From NCBI GenBank assembly GCA_964570625.1, contig CAZMYW010000025.1, positions 1 through 47,447 on the forward strand: a DNA stretch of 47,447 nt. Direction: 5' to 3'. The stretch comes from JBFLXB01 sp964570625 (GTDB lineage: Bacteria; Nitrospirota; Nitrospiria; 2-01-FULL-66-17). Below are positions 14,991 through 22,850 of this stretch, one piece after another; position 1 is the stretch's first letter, and each line of letters opens with the position of its first letter. Position numbers and translations under genes: made by a program. The notes under the pieces are model-generated. The model searched no databases. It was not told the origin of the DNA and saw only the letters and a program-made list of their open reading frames with translations.

Positions 14991-15329
14991 TCAATTGACC
15001 GGGCGCTGTCCGGACAAGACGGATGGGCGGATTTTGACCACGTACTGCCGTCGATTGCCGGCCGAGAAGTTCCACCCGACGCGGTGTTCGAGAACGAGCG
15101 AGTGGTCTCCCGCAGTTCTTGCGAGGAACGTAAACGTCCGCCGTCCAAAGTCAGCGGTATCCACATTCACCGTGCGCTGATAGTCGTCATCGATCAGGTC
15201 GAATGCCGCCGGATCGTACCGAGGCGTCCAACTGTAGCCTGCGGTGCGATCCTCCCACAGCGTCACCTGAAAGGGATCACCCGCGGTGGCGTCGATAGAC
15301 TTCGTCGCGTTGTGTTCTGCCGTCACCAT
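14991..15329 (-). CDS. Chagasin-like (I42 family) cysteine-protease inhibitor
   Basis: 112 residues. FQVTLWEDRTAGYSWTP (20-36) matches the chagasin BC loop (N-P-T-T-G-Y-x-W), and FTFLARTAGDHSLVLEHRVGW (67-87) matches the final strands and the FG loop around an aromatic residue. The family inhibits papain-like peptidases. The usual Gly-rich DE loop is not obvious. There is no signal peptide, which is unusual because many bacterial members are exported. It lies between divergent fabI and the desaturase gene, and no target protease is in the window. Confidence 0.8.
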   Translation of the reverse strand: MVTAEHNATKSIDATAGDPFQVTLWEDRTAGYSWTPRYDPAAFDLIDDDYQRTVNVDTADFGRRTFTFLARTAGDHSLVLEHRVGWNFSAGNRRQYVVKIRPSVLSGQRPVN

Positions 15330-15421
15330 AGTCGACCTGCTGGTCCTCGATCCGAGGTTCGCTGCAGCTTACCACAAACACAAGGTCGACGTCACGCGAC
15401 CGCCGAGCACGTCGCCGTCGT

Positions 15422-15450
15422 TTGAAAACGATCTGGGCTTCCGGTATCAT
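15422..15450 (+). promoter_or_regulatory. Promoter of fabI
   Basis: TTGAAA (15422-15427) and TATCAT (15445-15450) have 17-bp spacing. The transcript would start near 15457, with GGAG at 15464-15467 serving the ATG at 15475. Confidence 0.7.
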
Positions 15451-15474
15451 CGGCCACCAAGCTGGAGAACCACG

Positions 15475-16269
15475 ATGGGTGTGTTGGATGGCAAAACAGG
15501 CGTCATCATGGGCGTGGCTAGTGAGCGCAGCATCGCCTGGGGGATTGCTCAGACGCTGCACAAGGAAGGGGCCAGATTGGCGTTTACCTACGCGGGTGAG
15601 GCCATGGAGCGGCGCGTCCGGCCCTTGGCGGAATCCCTGGGTGTCAAGATGGTGGTGCCCTGCGACGTGACCAGTGACGAAGAGATCGCCCGGGCATTTG
15701 ACGCGATCGGCAAGGAGTTCGGCGGTCTCGACCTGCTCATCCACTCCCTGGCGTTCGCGAACCGAGAAGACCTCAAACAGCGATTCGTGGAGACCTCTCG
15801 CGACGGATTTCGTGTGGCGTTGGATGTCAGCGCCTTTTCGCTCGTTGCGGTGGCTCGCGCCGCGCTCCCTCTCATGAGAGGACGTCGCGCGAGTGTCGTG
15901 ACGCTCTCGTACTACGGGGCGGAGAAAGTGATTCCCAATTACAATGTCATGGGTGTTGCCAAGGCCGCCCTAGAAGCCGGGGTTCGGTATCTGGCGGCCG
16001 ACCTCGGACCCGAGGGTATTCGCGTGAACGCGATCTCCGCGGGTCCGATCAAGACGCTGGCCGCGGCGGGCATCGCCGGTTTTCGCGAAATGCTTCATCG
16101 GGCGGAAGGCGGCGCGCCTCTGCGTCGCAACGTGACATTGGAAGACGTCGGAGGCGCGGCGCTGTTCCTGTGTAGTGAATGGTCGTCAGGCGTCACCGGG
16201 GAAATCCTGTACGTGGACTGTGGTTACCACATCATGGGGATGGGAGAGCTCGCCCCCCGTGAGCCGTAG
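15475..16269 (+). CDS. fabI: Enoyl-[acyl-carrier-protein] reductase (NADH), FabI type
   Basis: Last reductive step of each fatty-acid elongation cycle. 264 residues, a short-chain dehydrogenase fold. GVASERSIAWGIA (13-25) is the FabI-type cofactor loop, and the catalytic Tyr-x6-Lys is Tyr156 and Lys163 in NYNVMGVAK, with Tyr147 in SYYGAEK before it. These are the same spacings as in E. coli FabI. The start is ATG 15475, with GGAG and a promoter just upstream; the open frame runs further 5' without similarity. serB begins inside its last codons. Confidence 0.95.
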   Translation: MGVLDGKTGVIMGVASERSIAWGIAQTLHKEGARLAFTYAGEAMERRVRPLAESLGVKMVVPCDVTSDEEIARAFDAIGKEFGGLDLLIHSLAFANREDLKQRFVETSRDGFRVALDVSAFSLVAVARAALPLMRGRRASVVTLSYYGAEKVIPNYNVMGVAKAALEAGVRYLAADLGPEGIRVNAISAGPIKTLAAAGIAGFREMLHRAEGGAPLRRNVTLEDVGGAALFLCSEWSSGVTGEILYVDCGYHIMGMGELAPREP

Positions 16270-17176
16270 CAGCTCGGTGGAATTGATCCTCCTTTCCGAG
16301 TCCGACCAGTCTTCCTCCATCGCCGCGGCCGCCGCAGTCCTGAGCCAACGCGGCGTCCAGGTCGTGAACCGTCGCGCCGTCGCCGTCAATCGATTTCACG
16401 CGGTGGTGTGTGCGCTCGAGACGGCGGCTCCGGTAGACTGGCGCGAGACGACTCTGGCGTTGCGACCGCTCCAGTCGCACGGCGGCGTGGATTTGGCGGT
16501 CGTGCCGGAAGACCCCGCCCGTCGCGCCCCCAAAGTCCTGATCATCGATATGGATTCGACTCTGGTGCAGAGTGAAGGGATCGATGAGTTGGCCAAGGAA
16601 GCGGGCGTGGGCGAACAGGTGGCCGCGATTACCCGTCGCGCGATGAACGGGGAGTTGGACTTCCCCAGTGCGCTCCGCGAGCGGGTTGGTTTGCTGCGCG
16701 GGTTGTCCGAAGAGGCCTTGGCTCGTGTCGAGGCACGGACGCACCTGACGCCTGGAGCCGAGATCTTGCTTGCCACGCTTCGTAAAGTCGGTTGCGCAAC
16801 GGCCGTGGTCAGCGGCGGATTCGACTACTTTACCGACCGCCTCAAGGTGCGGTTGGGGCTCGATCACGCGGTGGCCAACCGCCTCGAAATTCAAGGCGGT
16901 CGGCTCACGGGCCGGTTGGTGGGCGATATCGTGGACGGCTCGCGAAAAGCCGCGATGCTCGACGAATTGGCCGCTGTGTATGGGGTGAACCGTGATCGGG
17001 TGATCGCGATCGGCGACGGGGCGAACGATTTGCCGATGCTCAACCGTGCGGGCCTGGGTGTCGCGTTCTGTGCCAAACCCGCGGTGCGCGAAGCCGCACC
17101 GGTCACGGTGAGCGTCAAGGACCTGTCCGCCGTGTTATGCTTATTGGGATATCGCGAGACGGAGTTCGCCGCATGA
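16259..17176 (+). CDS. serB: Phosphoserine phosphatase, SerB type
   Basis: Final step of serine synthesis. 305 residues if translation starts at GTG 16259, overlapping the end of fabI by 11 bases; GTG 16280 is a plausible alternative. The N-terminal hundred residues are ACT-like and variable. The HAD core has IIDMDST (motif I, nucleophile Asp97), VVSGGFDYF (motif II) and GDGANDLPML (motif IV). Ends in an ATGA overlap with the VOC gene, so the two are translationally coupled. Confidence 0.92.
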   Translation: MSRSSSVELILLSESDQSSSIAAAAAVLSQRGVQVVNRRAVAVNRFHAVVCALETAAPVDWRETTLALRPLQSHGGVDLAVVPEDPARRAPKVLIIDMDSTLVQSEGIDELAKEAGVGEQVAAITRRAMNGELDFPSALRERVGLLRGLSEEALARVEARTHLTPGAEILLATLRKVGCATAVVSGGFDYFTDRLKVRLGLDHAVANRLEIQGGRLTGRLVGDIVDGSRKAAMLDELAAVYGVNRDRVIAIGDGANDLPMLNRAGLGVAFCAKPAVREAAPVTVSVKDLSAVLCLLGYRETEFAA

Positions 17177-17796
17177 AGCCGCAGACGGTTGCCGACCTCA
17201 TCGAGGGATATGACGCGCCCGTGGCGCGGCTGGTGGGAGAATACTTCCGAGAGACGGAGGCCGCCCGCGTGGCGCTGGACGCGGCGAATCGTGCGGGCCG
17301 GCCCTTGGTCATCGACCACATTACGATCCGAACTCTGCGCGTTGACGAGCGGGCCGAAGCCTTCCGTCGTCTGGGTTTCGAGTATCGCGACGAACTGATC
17401 GAATATCCCGATCAGGGTTGGTGGGCCAAGGTGTACCGCAAGTCCGGCATGCCGGCAGTGTTCATCGATCAAGCCTATGACGACGCGCGCGGGCAGAAAA
17501 GCCTGTTGCCGGCGTGGGTCGAACGTTTTGGAGATCAGATGCTCCATCATATTGCGATCCGTGTTGCGGACATCGAGGTGGCCAAGGCTGAACTGGAGCG
17601 AGCCGGCGTCCAGTTTTCCGGGACGATCGTCGGACCGCGGGGCACGCGGTTGCGCCAGATCTTCACCGCCGCCGAGGTGCGAGACGGGCAAGCGTTTTCG
17701 GTCTTGGAACTGGCCGAACGGAATGGGTACGAGGGGTTTGTGCCGGAGCAGGCGGATGGGTTGATGCAGTCGTCGGTCGTGAAGAAAACGGCGTAA
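17173..17796 (+). CDS. VOC-superfamily (glyoxalase fold) protein, DUF1338/HPPD-like
   Basis: 207 residues starting at ATG 17173 inside the serB stop. VIDHITIRTLR (about 59-69) and LHHIAIRVADIEVAK (about 135-149) look like the two metal-histidine strands of a vicinal-oxygen-chelate domain, and RLRQIFTAAEV resembles the end of 4-hydroxyphenylpyruvate dioxygenase. The spacing of FRRLGFEYRDELIEYP and WWAKVYR also recalls DUF1338 enzymes that decarboxylate and hydroxylate 2-oxoacids. I cannot choose a substrate. Coupling to serB may be operon packing only. Confidence 0.75.
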   Translation: MKPQTVADLIEGYDAPVARLVGEYFRETEAARVALDAANRAGRPLVIDHITIRTLRVDERAEAFRRLGFEYRDELIEYPDQGWWAKVYRKSGMPAVFIDQAYDDARGQKSLLPAWVERFGDQMLHHIAIRVADIEVAKAELERAGVQFSGTIVGPRGTRLRQIFTAAEVRDGQAFSVLELAERNGYEGFVPEQADGLMQSSVVKKTA

Positions 17797-17960
17797 GCCT
17801 GTCCATGAATGGTCATCTGCGGCGTTGCCGCTGCGCTTCCGGTGCTCACGTACGACTCAGTACGCTGCGCTCCGGTTCTCGCGGCGCCTTGCGACCCACC
17901 TCCAAGAATCGAGATGTCGGAAGGCCCCGAAGGGGGCATATGACGCATTCCTGAACAGGC
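17797..17960 (-). repeat. Dispersed inverted-ended repeat, copy 2 (reverse)
   Basis: GCCTGTCCATGAATG (17797-17811) pairs with CATTCCTGAACAGGC (17946-17960), 13 of 15 positions. Relative to copy 1 it is inverted. The inner hairpin CGTAC/GTACG is at 17849-17853/17860-17864. About 45 extra bases lie near the right arm. It fills the gap between the VOC gene and the PpiC gene. Confidence 0.88.
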
Positions 17961-18040
17961 TCCGATCGGTTCCCGATCGGAAAAAGCGTGAAAGGTCGAG
18001 CGAGGCCTAATGGTGTATCTGTCTATGGGGAGGGATGGGA

Positions 18041-18832
18041 ATGTGGTGTAGGGAAGTGTTACTGGGAATCGGGCTATTGGGCTTGGGCGTGGCGTCGGCG
18101 TGGGGGGCGGAAGATGTGGCGACGGTGAACGGCCAGCCGATCACCAAGGCGGCGTTCGAGGAAGCGTTGGCCGGGATGCCACCGCAGATGCAGGGTCAGA
18201 TGGTCACGCCGGAGGGGCGCGAGGCGCTGTTGGATGACCTCGTCACCCAAGAGGTGTTGCTGCAGGAAGGCCGCCGTGTCGGTGTGGAGAAGGACCCCGC
18301 GGTGAAGAGCCGGTTGGAGGAGGCGCGGCGCCAGATCCTCGTCCAAGCGGCTATTCAGAAGATCGCGGAAAGCGACGTGACGGATGACAAGGTCAAGGCG
18401 TACTACCAGTCACACAAAGGAGAATTCCGGCAGGTGCACGCCAGCCATATCGTGCTTGAGACCGAGCAACAGGCCAAAGACGTCAAGAAGCGCGCCGCCG
18501 GGGGCGCAGACTTTGCTGCGCTGGCCAAGGAGCTGTCGACGGATCCGTCAGCCAAGGAGAACGGAGGCGACCTCGGGTACTTTCGGAAGGATCAAATGGT
18601 CAAGCCGTTCGCCGACAAGGCGTTCGCCATGAAGGTCGGCGAGATCAGCGACCCGGTGAAGACCGAGTTCGGTTACCACATCATCAAGGTTGCCGAGATC
18701 AAGGACGCGCAGCCGATCGACGGGCTAGACCCCCAGGCGCTGAACGGGATCAAGCGCAGCGTGTTGGCCAAGCGGATCGAGGAACTGAAGGAGCGCGCCA
18801 AGGTTGTCACCTACAAGGATCGACTCCCGTAA
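18041..18832 (+). CDS. Periplasmic parvulin-type peptidyl-prolyl isomerase (PpiC/SurA-like)
   Basis: 263 residues from ATG 18041, chosen because GGGGAGGG (18027-18034) is six bases away, whereas an ATG at 18035 touches it. A signal peptide (LLGIGLLGLGVASAWGA) is followed by a SurA-N-like helical part with VNGQPITKAAFEEAL. The parvulin domain runs from VHASHIVLETEQQAKD to TEFGYHIIKV, with GGDLGYFRKDQMVKPFADKA between. It should help fold exported proteins. A perfect 10-bp hairpin follows the stop. Confidence 0.92.
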   Translation: MWCREVLLGIGLLGLGVASAWGAEDVATVNGQPITKAAFEEALAGMPPQMQGQMVTPEGREALLDDLVTQEVLLQEGRRVGVEKDPAVKSRLEEARRQILVQAAIQKIAESDVTDDKVKAYYQSHKGEFRQVHASHIVLETEQQAKDVKKRAAGGADFAALAKELSTDPSAKENGGDLGYFRKDQMVKPFADKAFAMKVGEISDPVKTEFGYHIIKVAEIKDAQPIDGLDPQALNGIKRSVLAKRIEELKERAKVVTYKDRLP

Positions 18833-18857
18833 GGGTGGGGTGCGTGGCACCCCACCC
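18833..18857. terminator. Hairpin between convergent genes
   Basis: GGGTGGGGTG (18833-18842) and CACCCCACCC (18848-18857) form a perfect 10-bp stem with a five-base loop. It starts right at the PpiC stop codon and stands 15 bases from the end of the convergent zinc-protein gene. There is no long T tract on either side. Confidence 0.65.
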
Positions 18858-18872
18858 ACAACCGGTTGGTGG

Positions 18873-19184
18873 TTATTTGAACAGGCCTTTAAGCCCACCG
18901 AGGAAGCCCTTCTGTTCTTTGGCATCGAGCAGTAGCTCGAGCTCGCCGCGGTCGAAGTAGATCCCTCCGCATTGTCCGCACTGATCGACTTTGATGCCTT
19001 GGCGTTCAATCTCTTTCATGTCCGCGCCGCATTTGGGGCACTTCATCCAATGGGGGTGGGTCTGCTGTGGTAGCTGTTTGCGTTTCGCGTCCAGTTCCTG
19101 TCGCCGTTTTTCGATGAGTTCTTTGTTCTGTTTGTAAAAATACTCTTCTTCTTTGTTGTAGCCCTTCTCCTGCAAGTCCGCCAT
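18873..19184 (-). CDS. TFIIB-type zinc-ribbon protein (zf-TFIIB family)
   Basis: 103 residues. A lysine/glutamate-rich helical start (about 1-40) is followed by CPKCGADMKEIERQGIKVDQ-type sequence and CGQCGGIYFDRGELELLL, the zf-TFIIB ribbon with four cysteines. AAAGGAG precedes the ATG on the minus strand. It lies 22 bases after the histone-deacetylase-family gene on the same strand and may be cotranscribed. The function of these proteins is not established. Confidence 0.85.
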   Translation of the reverse strand: MADLQEKGYNKEEEYFYKQNKELIEKRRQELDAKRKQLPQQTHPHWMKCPKCGADMKEIERQGIKVDQCGQCGGIYFDRGELELLLDAKEQKGFLGGLKGLFK

Positions 19185-19206
19185 GTACGGTCTCCTTTCT
19201 GGTGTG

Positions 19207-20157
19207 CTATTCGGTGAGTCCGGCGAGGGTCCGGACGTGTACCTCGACCGAATCGGCGAGCGCCGACAGGTTGTACCCCCCTTCCAGGCACGAAACCACC
19301 CGTCCGCGAGCGGTGTCGGCTGCCCAGTCTTTCACAAAGCCGGTCATCGTGCGGTAACCGACTTCCGTCACCGCCATCATGGCCAAGGGATCGTCTCGGT
19401 GGGCATCGAATCCCGCCGAGATCAAGACGAAGTCCGGGGCAAAGTCGCGAACCACCGGTCGAATCCGAAGGTCGAATGCGGTGAGGTATTCGTCGTCTCC
19501 GCGTCCGGCAGCCATCGGCAGATTCAGGGTATAACCCTCGCCGGGACCGGCGCCGACTTCCTCGACGCTGCCGGTTCCTGGGTACCACGGGTATTGGTGG
19601 AGACTGACGTACAGCACGGTCGGATCGTCGTAGAACGCCGCCTGTGTGCCGTTGCCGTGATGCACGTCCCAGTCCACGATCAACACGCGCGCGAGGCCAT
19701 AGCGCTGTTGGACGTACCGCGCGCCGACCGCCACGTTATTGAAGAGGCAGAACCCCATGGCCCGGCTGGGCTCGGCGTGGTGTCCGGGCGGTCGCACCGC
19801 GCAAAACGCGTTGGCGACTCGACCGTCCATCACCGCATCGATCGCCGCGAGTGTTCCGCCCACCGCCTGCAGCGCCGCGCGGTAGGAGCCAGGCGCCATG
19901 GGCGTATCGGCGTCGAGATACACGTAGCCCTGTTCCGGCGCCACCTGCGCCAACCGATCCACATGATGCGGCGTGTGCACGGTCTCCAGCCACTTGCGGT
20001 CGACCAACGGCGCCGGCAGGCGTACGAGACGCTCTCGAACGTCGGACGATTCGAGACGCGCGGTGATCGCCTCCAACCGACGTGGGGACTCTGGATGCGA
20101 CGGCCCTGTCTGGTGGGCGAGAAACCCTGGATCAGCGACCAATCCGGTGGGCAACAC
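19207..20157 (-). CDS. Histone-deacetylase-family zinc hydrolase (acetoin-utilisation / polyamine or acyl-lysine deacetylase type)
   Basis: 316 residues of the arginase/deacetylase fold, removing acetyl groups from amines. RPPGHHAEP places the catalytic His126-His127 pair. Zinc ligands are Asp164 and His166 in VDWDVHHGNG and Asp251 in SAGFDAHRDDP, and EGGYNL near the end carries the catalytic tyrosine. All key residues are present. In bacteria such enzymes act on acetylpolyamines, acetoin metabolism or acetyl-lysine. Start is GTG 20157, placed six bases after a -10 box, with no ribosome site. Confidence 0.92.
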   Translation of the reverse strand: MLPTGLVADPGFLAHQTGPSHPESPRRLEAITARLESSDVRERLVRLPAPLVDRKWLETVHTPHHVDRLAQVAPEQGYVYLDADTPMAPGSYRAALQAVGGTLAAIDAVMDGRVANAFCAVRPPGHHAEPSRAMGFCLFNNVAVGARYVQQRYGLARVLIVDWDVHHGNGTQAAFYDDPTVLYVSLHQYPWYPGTGSVEEVGAGPGEGYTLNLPMAAGRGDDEYLTAFDLRIRPVVRDFAPDFVLISAGFDAHRDDPLAMMAVTEVGYRTMTGFVKDWAADTARGRVVSCLEGGYNLSALADSVEVHVRTLAGLTE

Positions 20158-20163
20158 GGCGGT

Positions 20164-20192
20164 ACTATATCGGGCTGGGTAGGTGGATGCAA
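20164..20192 (-). promoter_or_regulatory. Promoter of the deacetylase gene, leaderless geometry
   Basis: Minus-strand TTGCAT (20187-20192) and TATAGT (20164-20169) have 17-bp spacing. Only six bases separate the -10 box from the GTG at 20157, so transcription should begin at or next to the start codon. Confidence 0.65.
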
Positions 20193-20232
20193 CCGGTGAG
20201 AACTTACCCCGCCGGTGTCAGCACGGGCGGTC

Positions 20233-20829
20233 CTACAGGCAGTGCAAGGTCTTCAGACGCTCTTCGCATTGTGCCGGACTTTCGAACTGAATGGTGCGAA
20301 TGCCGAATTGAGCGGCCGCGGCGAGATTGGCCGCCATGTCGTCGATCAACAGCGTCTCCGTCCCGGCGAGCCCGTATGTCCCTAAGAGGTACGTAAAGAT
20401 CCCAGGTTCCGGTTTGATCAGGTGGATGCGACAGGAGATGACGGCTCCCTCAAACACCTCCCAGAATGTGTACGTCCGTTCGAGGTGCTCGATCGAAGCC
20501 ACCTGCATGTTTGACAGGCAGAACAGCCGGTGTCCCTTGGCTCTGAGGCGGTAGAGGAGATCCACGGTTCCCGGGATGGGAACCAGGGCAGGCGGCACGT
20601 CCCGCATGAAGCGGGAGACGTCGTCGAGCGACAGCTTCGTGCGCGCTGCTGCGCGCGTAACGGCCTCGTGATCGGAGAGCACGCCTCGATCCAGAGCGAG
20701 CCAATCCGGATGGTCGATGATCTCAGTCCGAACAACGGCCCGCACGGCCGGATCGGAAAATGCAGCGGCAATGATGGCGTCGGGTTCCCACCGAACCACC
20801 ACCCGGCCGAGGTCAAAGACGATGTTCAT
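20233..20829 (-). CDS. HAD-superfamily phosphatase, YihX-like
   Basis: 198 residues. IVFDLGRVVVRWEP at the N-terminus is motif I with Asp6 as nucleophile; the second aspartate of the usual DxD is glycine, as I recall for YihX-type sugar phosphatases. LFCLSNMQ is motif II, IKPEPGIF the motif III lysine and LLIDDMAANLAAA motif IV. YihX dephosphorylates glucose-1-phosphate; here the substrate is only inferred. Its promoter is separate, and the deacetylase gene starts 75 bases beyond its end. Confidence 0.85.
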   Translation of the reverse strand: MNIVFDLGRVVVRWEPDAIIAAAFSDPAVRAVVRTEIIDHPDWLALDRGVLSDHEAVTRAAARTKLSLDDVSRFMRDVPPALVPIPGTVDLLYRLRAKGHRLFCLSNMQVASIEHLERTYTFWEVFEGAVISCRIHLIKPEPGIFTYLLGTYGLAGTETLLIDDMAANLAAAAQFGIRTIQFESPAQCEERLKTLHCL

Positions 20830-20866
20830 GCTGCGCGCCGTCTCGCTGTGATCTTGAATGGTGCTC

Positions 20867-20896
20867 GGTATAAGCCGAATTCGACCAGCCAGTCAA
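20867..20896 (-). promoter_or_regulatory. Promoter of the YihX-like gene
   Basis: Minus-strand TTGACT (20891-20896) with TTATAC (20868-20873, 17 bp) or TATACC (20867-20872, 18 bp). The leader would be about 30 bases. Confidence 0.6.
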
Positions 20897-20935
20897 GCGG
20901 CCAAGAGAGAACCGGGTGGTCGGACGATCGTTCGA

Positions 20936-20964
20936 TTGCACCGGTATACCTGTCACGGTATGAT
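20936..20964 (+). promoter_or_regulatory. Promoter of the alpha/beta hydrolase gene, leaderless geometry
   Basis: TTGCAC (20936-20941) and TATGAT (20959-20964) have 17-bp spacing. Seven bases separate the -10 box from the ATG at 20972. An upstream in-frame ATG at 20960 lies inside the -10 box and is thus unlikely to be used. Confidence 0.6.
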
Positions 20965-20971
20965 CCCTTCC

Positions 20972-21736
20972 ATGGCGCAGCTATCCATTCAGGCGGGTGG
21001 TGAATACGTGGACTACACGCTGTCCTGTCCCCCGTCCTGTGAGAATCCAGACCGAGTAGTCGTGTATGTCCACGGCTTCGCCTCGCATCAGCGGGGCGAG
21101 AAAGCTCTATATTTCGGCGAGCGCTTTGTCGAACGCGGGGACGCGTATCTCACGTTCGACCTGCGGGGGCACGGGGCGTCCAGCGGAACGATGGCAGATC
21201 TGACCGTCACCCGCGCGCTGGCTGACGTCGAAACCATATTGACGTGGGCGCGCGAGCGGTTTGGACGGGTCGTGGTGATCGGTTCCTCGTTCGGCGGGCA
21301 GCTCGCGGCCTGGGCGGCGGCGCGGGATGCGAAGCGAATCGCGGCGAATCTGCTCATCGCCCCGGCGTTTTCGTTTTATGAGAACCGGGTGCGTGATCTT
21401 GGCGCGGAAGGGGTGGCCCGCTTGCGGGCCGAAGGGTTTACTCTCGTGCGCAACGAGTGGGTGACGACCACCATCGGGCGTGATCTGGTGGATGATGCCG
21501 AAGGGTACGGACTCGACCGCTTGTTATCCGCGTATCACACACCGACCTTGATTCTTCACGGCACGGACGACGCCACGGTGCCGTTGGGCGGGAGCGTCGA
21601 GTTTGCGCGACGGGCAACGGCGAGGCCGCTCGAACTCGTGGCCATCGCGGGCGGAGATCATCGCCTCACGGACCATAAGGCCGCCGTGTTCGACTATATG
21701 GTCGGATTTCTGGAGCGACTAGACCGAGGGAATTGA
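20972..21736 (+). CDS. Alpha/beta-fold serine hydrolase
   Basis: 254 residues. VYVHGFASHQ (32-41) gives the oxyanion region, FDLRGHGAS (62-70) is typical of the fold, GSSFGGQ holds the nucleophile Ser106, HGTDDATVP the acid (Asp199/200) and GGDHRL the histidine (His230). No signal peptide, so cytosolic. Similar proteins hydrolyse esters or lipids; the substrate is unknown. The end overlaps the end of the convergent adenosine deaminase gene by 18 bases. Confidence 0.88.
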   Translation: MAQLSIQAGGEYVDYTLSCPPSCENPDRVVVYVHGFASHQRGEKALYFGERFVERGDAYLTFDLRGHGASSGTMADLTVTRALADVETILTWARERFGRVVVIGSSFGGQLAAWAAARDAKRIAANLLIAPAFSFYENRVRDLGAEGVARLRAEGFTLVRNEWVTTTIGRDLVDDAEGYGLDRLLSAYHTPTLILHGTDDATVPLGGSVEFARRATARPLELVAIAGGDHRLTDHKAAVFDYMVGFLERLDRGN

Positions 21737-22744
21737 CGCGGGGCGCACGTCGCGAATGAACGAATGAACGCGTGCTCGATCGTGAATGTCGGCGATCTCG
21801 TTCAGCGAGAGTTGTTCGGCGAGTTTGACGTTTTCCGCGGTTTGGTGGGTCCTCGACACGGTGGTGTTGTCCGTGCAGACCGCGACCGGCACCCCGGCGT
21901 CGAGGAACGTGTAAATCGGATGGGGCTGGCCATTTTTTACCGCACCGGTGTGGTAGTTGGACGTGAGGCAACATTCCACCAGCACCCGATCCGCGGCGAG
22001 CCGCTTGACCAGGTCGGGATCTCGCACCGCCGAGCACCCGTGGCCGATCCGGGTGACGCCCAACACGTCCAAGGCTTCCCAAATACACTCGGGACCTTCA
22101 TCTTCGCCGGCGTGGACGGTCAATCCGAGGCCTCCTTTGCGTGCGATGTCGTAGGCGTCCCGGAAGAGTCGCGGCGCGTTGCCCCGTTCGGCTCCGGCGA
22201 GATCGAAGCCCACCACGCCGGTGCGGGTGTGAAGGTGCTGGGCTTCGCTGATGGCTTGCCGAGCCAGAATCTTGGCGATGTGCGGGCCCTGCTGGCGCAT
22301 CGCGATGATAATCAAGCCGGTTCGAACGCCATGGCGGTCCTCCGCGTGGTTGAGGCCTGACAACACGGCGCTGGTGGCCTGACGCAGGGTGAGACCCGCA
22401 AACGTGTGGATCACGGGCGAGTAGCGCAGCTCCAACGACGTCACGCCGTGCCCCGCCGCCTCGCCCACGATAGCCTCCACGACGCGGGTGATATTGTCGT
22501 AAAATTGTGTAATCCAGGCCGGATAATGGAACTTGTCCAAATACCGGATCAGGGTCCCTTCTTCCTCGGTCTGGAGCGTCAGCAGCCGCTCCATGTCCGT
22601 GATCGTCTCCACCGGAGCCAGACCGTGTTTGGTCATCAGCTCCCAGGTCAACTCGACCGGAATCGAACCGTCCACGTGCTGATGGAGTTCGGTTTTCGAG
22701 ATACGGCGGACGGCGTCGGTGAGGTCGGACACGGAATCGGACAC
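21719..22744 (-). CDS. Adenosine deaminase family protein
   Basis: 341 residues from GTG 22744. Zinc-dependent amidohydrolase; the likely reaction is adenosine (or a related adenine derivative) to the inosine form. Metal ligands His21 and His23 in TELHQHVDGS, then HAGED, RIGHGCS and CTDNT are the conserved blocks. The annotated open frame runs 117 codons further 5', but only as antisense to the next gene. A perfect TTGACA/TATAAT promoter ends nine bases before the GTG and there is no ribosome site. Specificity for adenine or aminodeoxyfutalosine cannot be excluded. Confidence 0.9.
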   Translation of the reverse strand: MSDSVSDLTDAVRRISKTELHQHVDGSIPVELTWELMTKHGLAPVETITDMERLLTLQTEEEGTLIRYLDKFHYPAWITQFYDNITRVVEAIVGEAAGHGVTSLELRYSPVIHTFAGLTLRQATSAVLSGLNHAEDRHGVRTGLIIIAMRQQGPHIAKILARQAISEAQHLHTRTGVVGFDLAGAERGNAPRLFRDAYDIARKGGLGLTVHAGEDEGPECIWEALDVLGVTRIGHGCSAVRDPDLVKRLAADRVLVECCLTSNYHTGAVKNGQPHPIYTFLDAGVPVAVCTDNTTVSRTHQTAENVKLAEQLSLNEIADIHDRARVHSFIRDVRPASIPSV

Positions 22745-22753
22745 GGTAAATCG

Positions 22754-22782
22754 ATTATAGGAGGGGGGTAGTGACGTGTCAA
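22754..22782 (-). promoter_or_regulatory. Consensus promoter of the adenosine deaminase gene
   Basis: Minus-strand TTGACA (22777-22782), 17-bp spacer and TATAAT (22754-22759): both hexamers are perfect. The predicted start is within about three bases of the GTG at 22744. Confidence 0.85.
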
Positions 22783-22796
22783 AACAGGGGTCGCTC

Positions 22797-22825
22797 TTGC
22801 GGGGCGCAGAGGACCTCGCTATGCT
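22797..22825 (+). promoter_or_regulatory. Promoter of the beta-hydroxyacid dehydrogenase operon
   Basis: TTGCGG (22797-22802), 17-bp spacer, TATGCT (22820-22825). It is back-to-back with the adenosine deaminase promoter; the two -35 boxes are only 14 bases apart. Confidence 0.55.
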
Positions 22826-22850
22826 GAAGGCTGACACGGAGGTCTTCCGC

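Noticed and set aside
17960..17985. Possible terminator CCGATCGG-TT-CCCGATCGG followed by AAAAA
   Set aside because: The A run on the plus strand would follow the stem as poly-A, and on the minus strand the T run precedes the stem; neither is terminator geometry.
19207..20157. A chromatin-type role for the deacetylase
   Set aside because: The family in bacteria acts on small acetylated amines or diverse proteins; nothing here points to histones.
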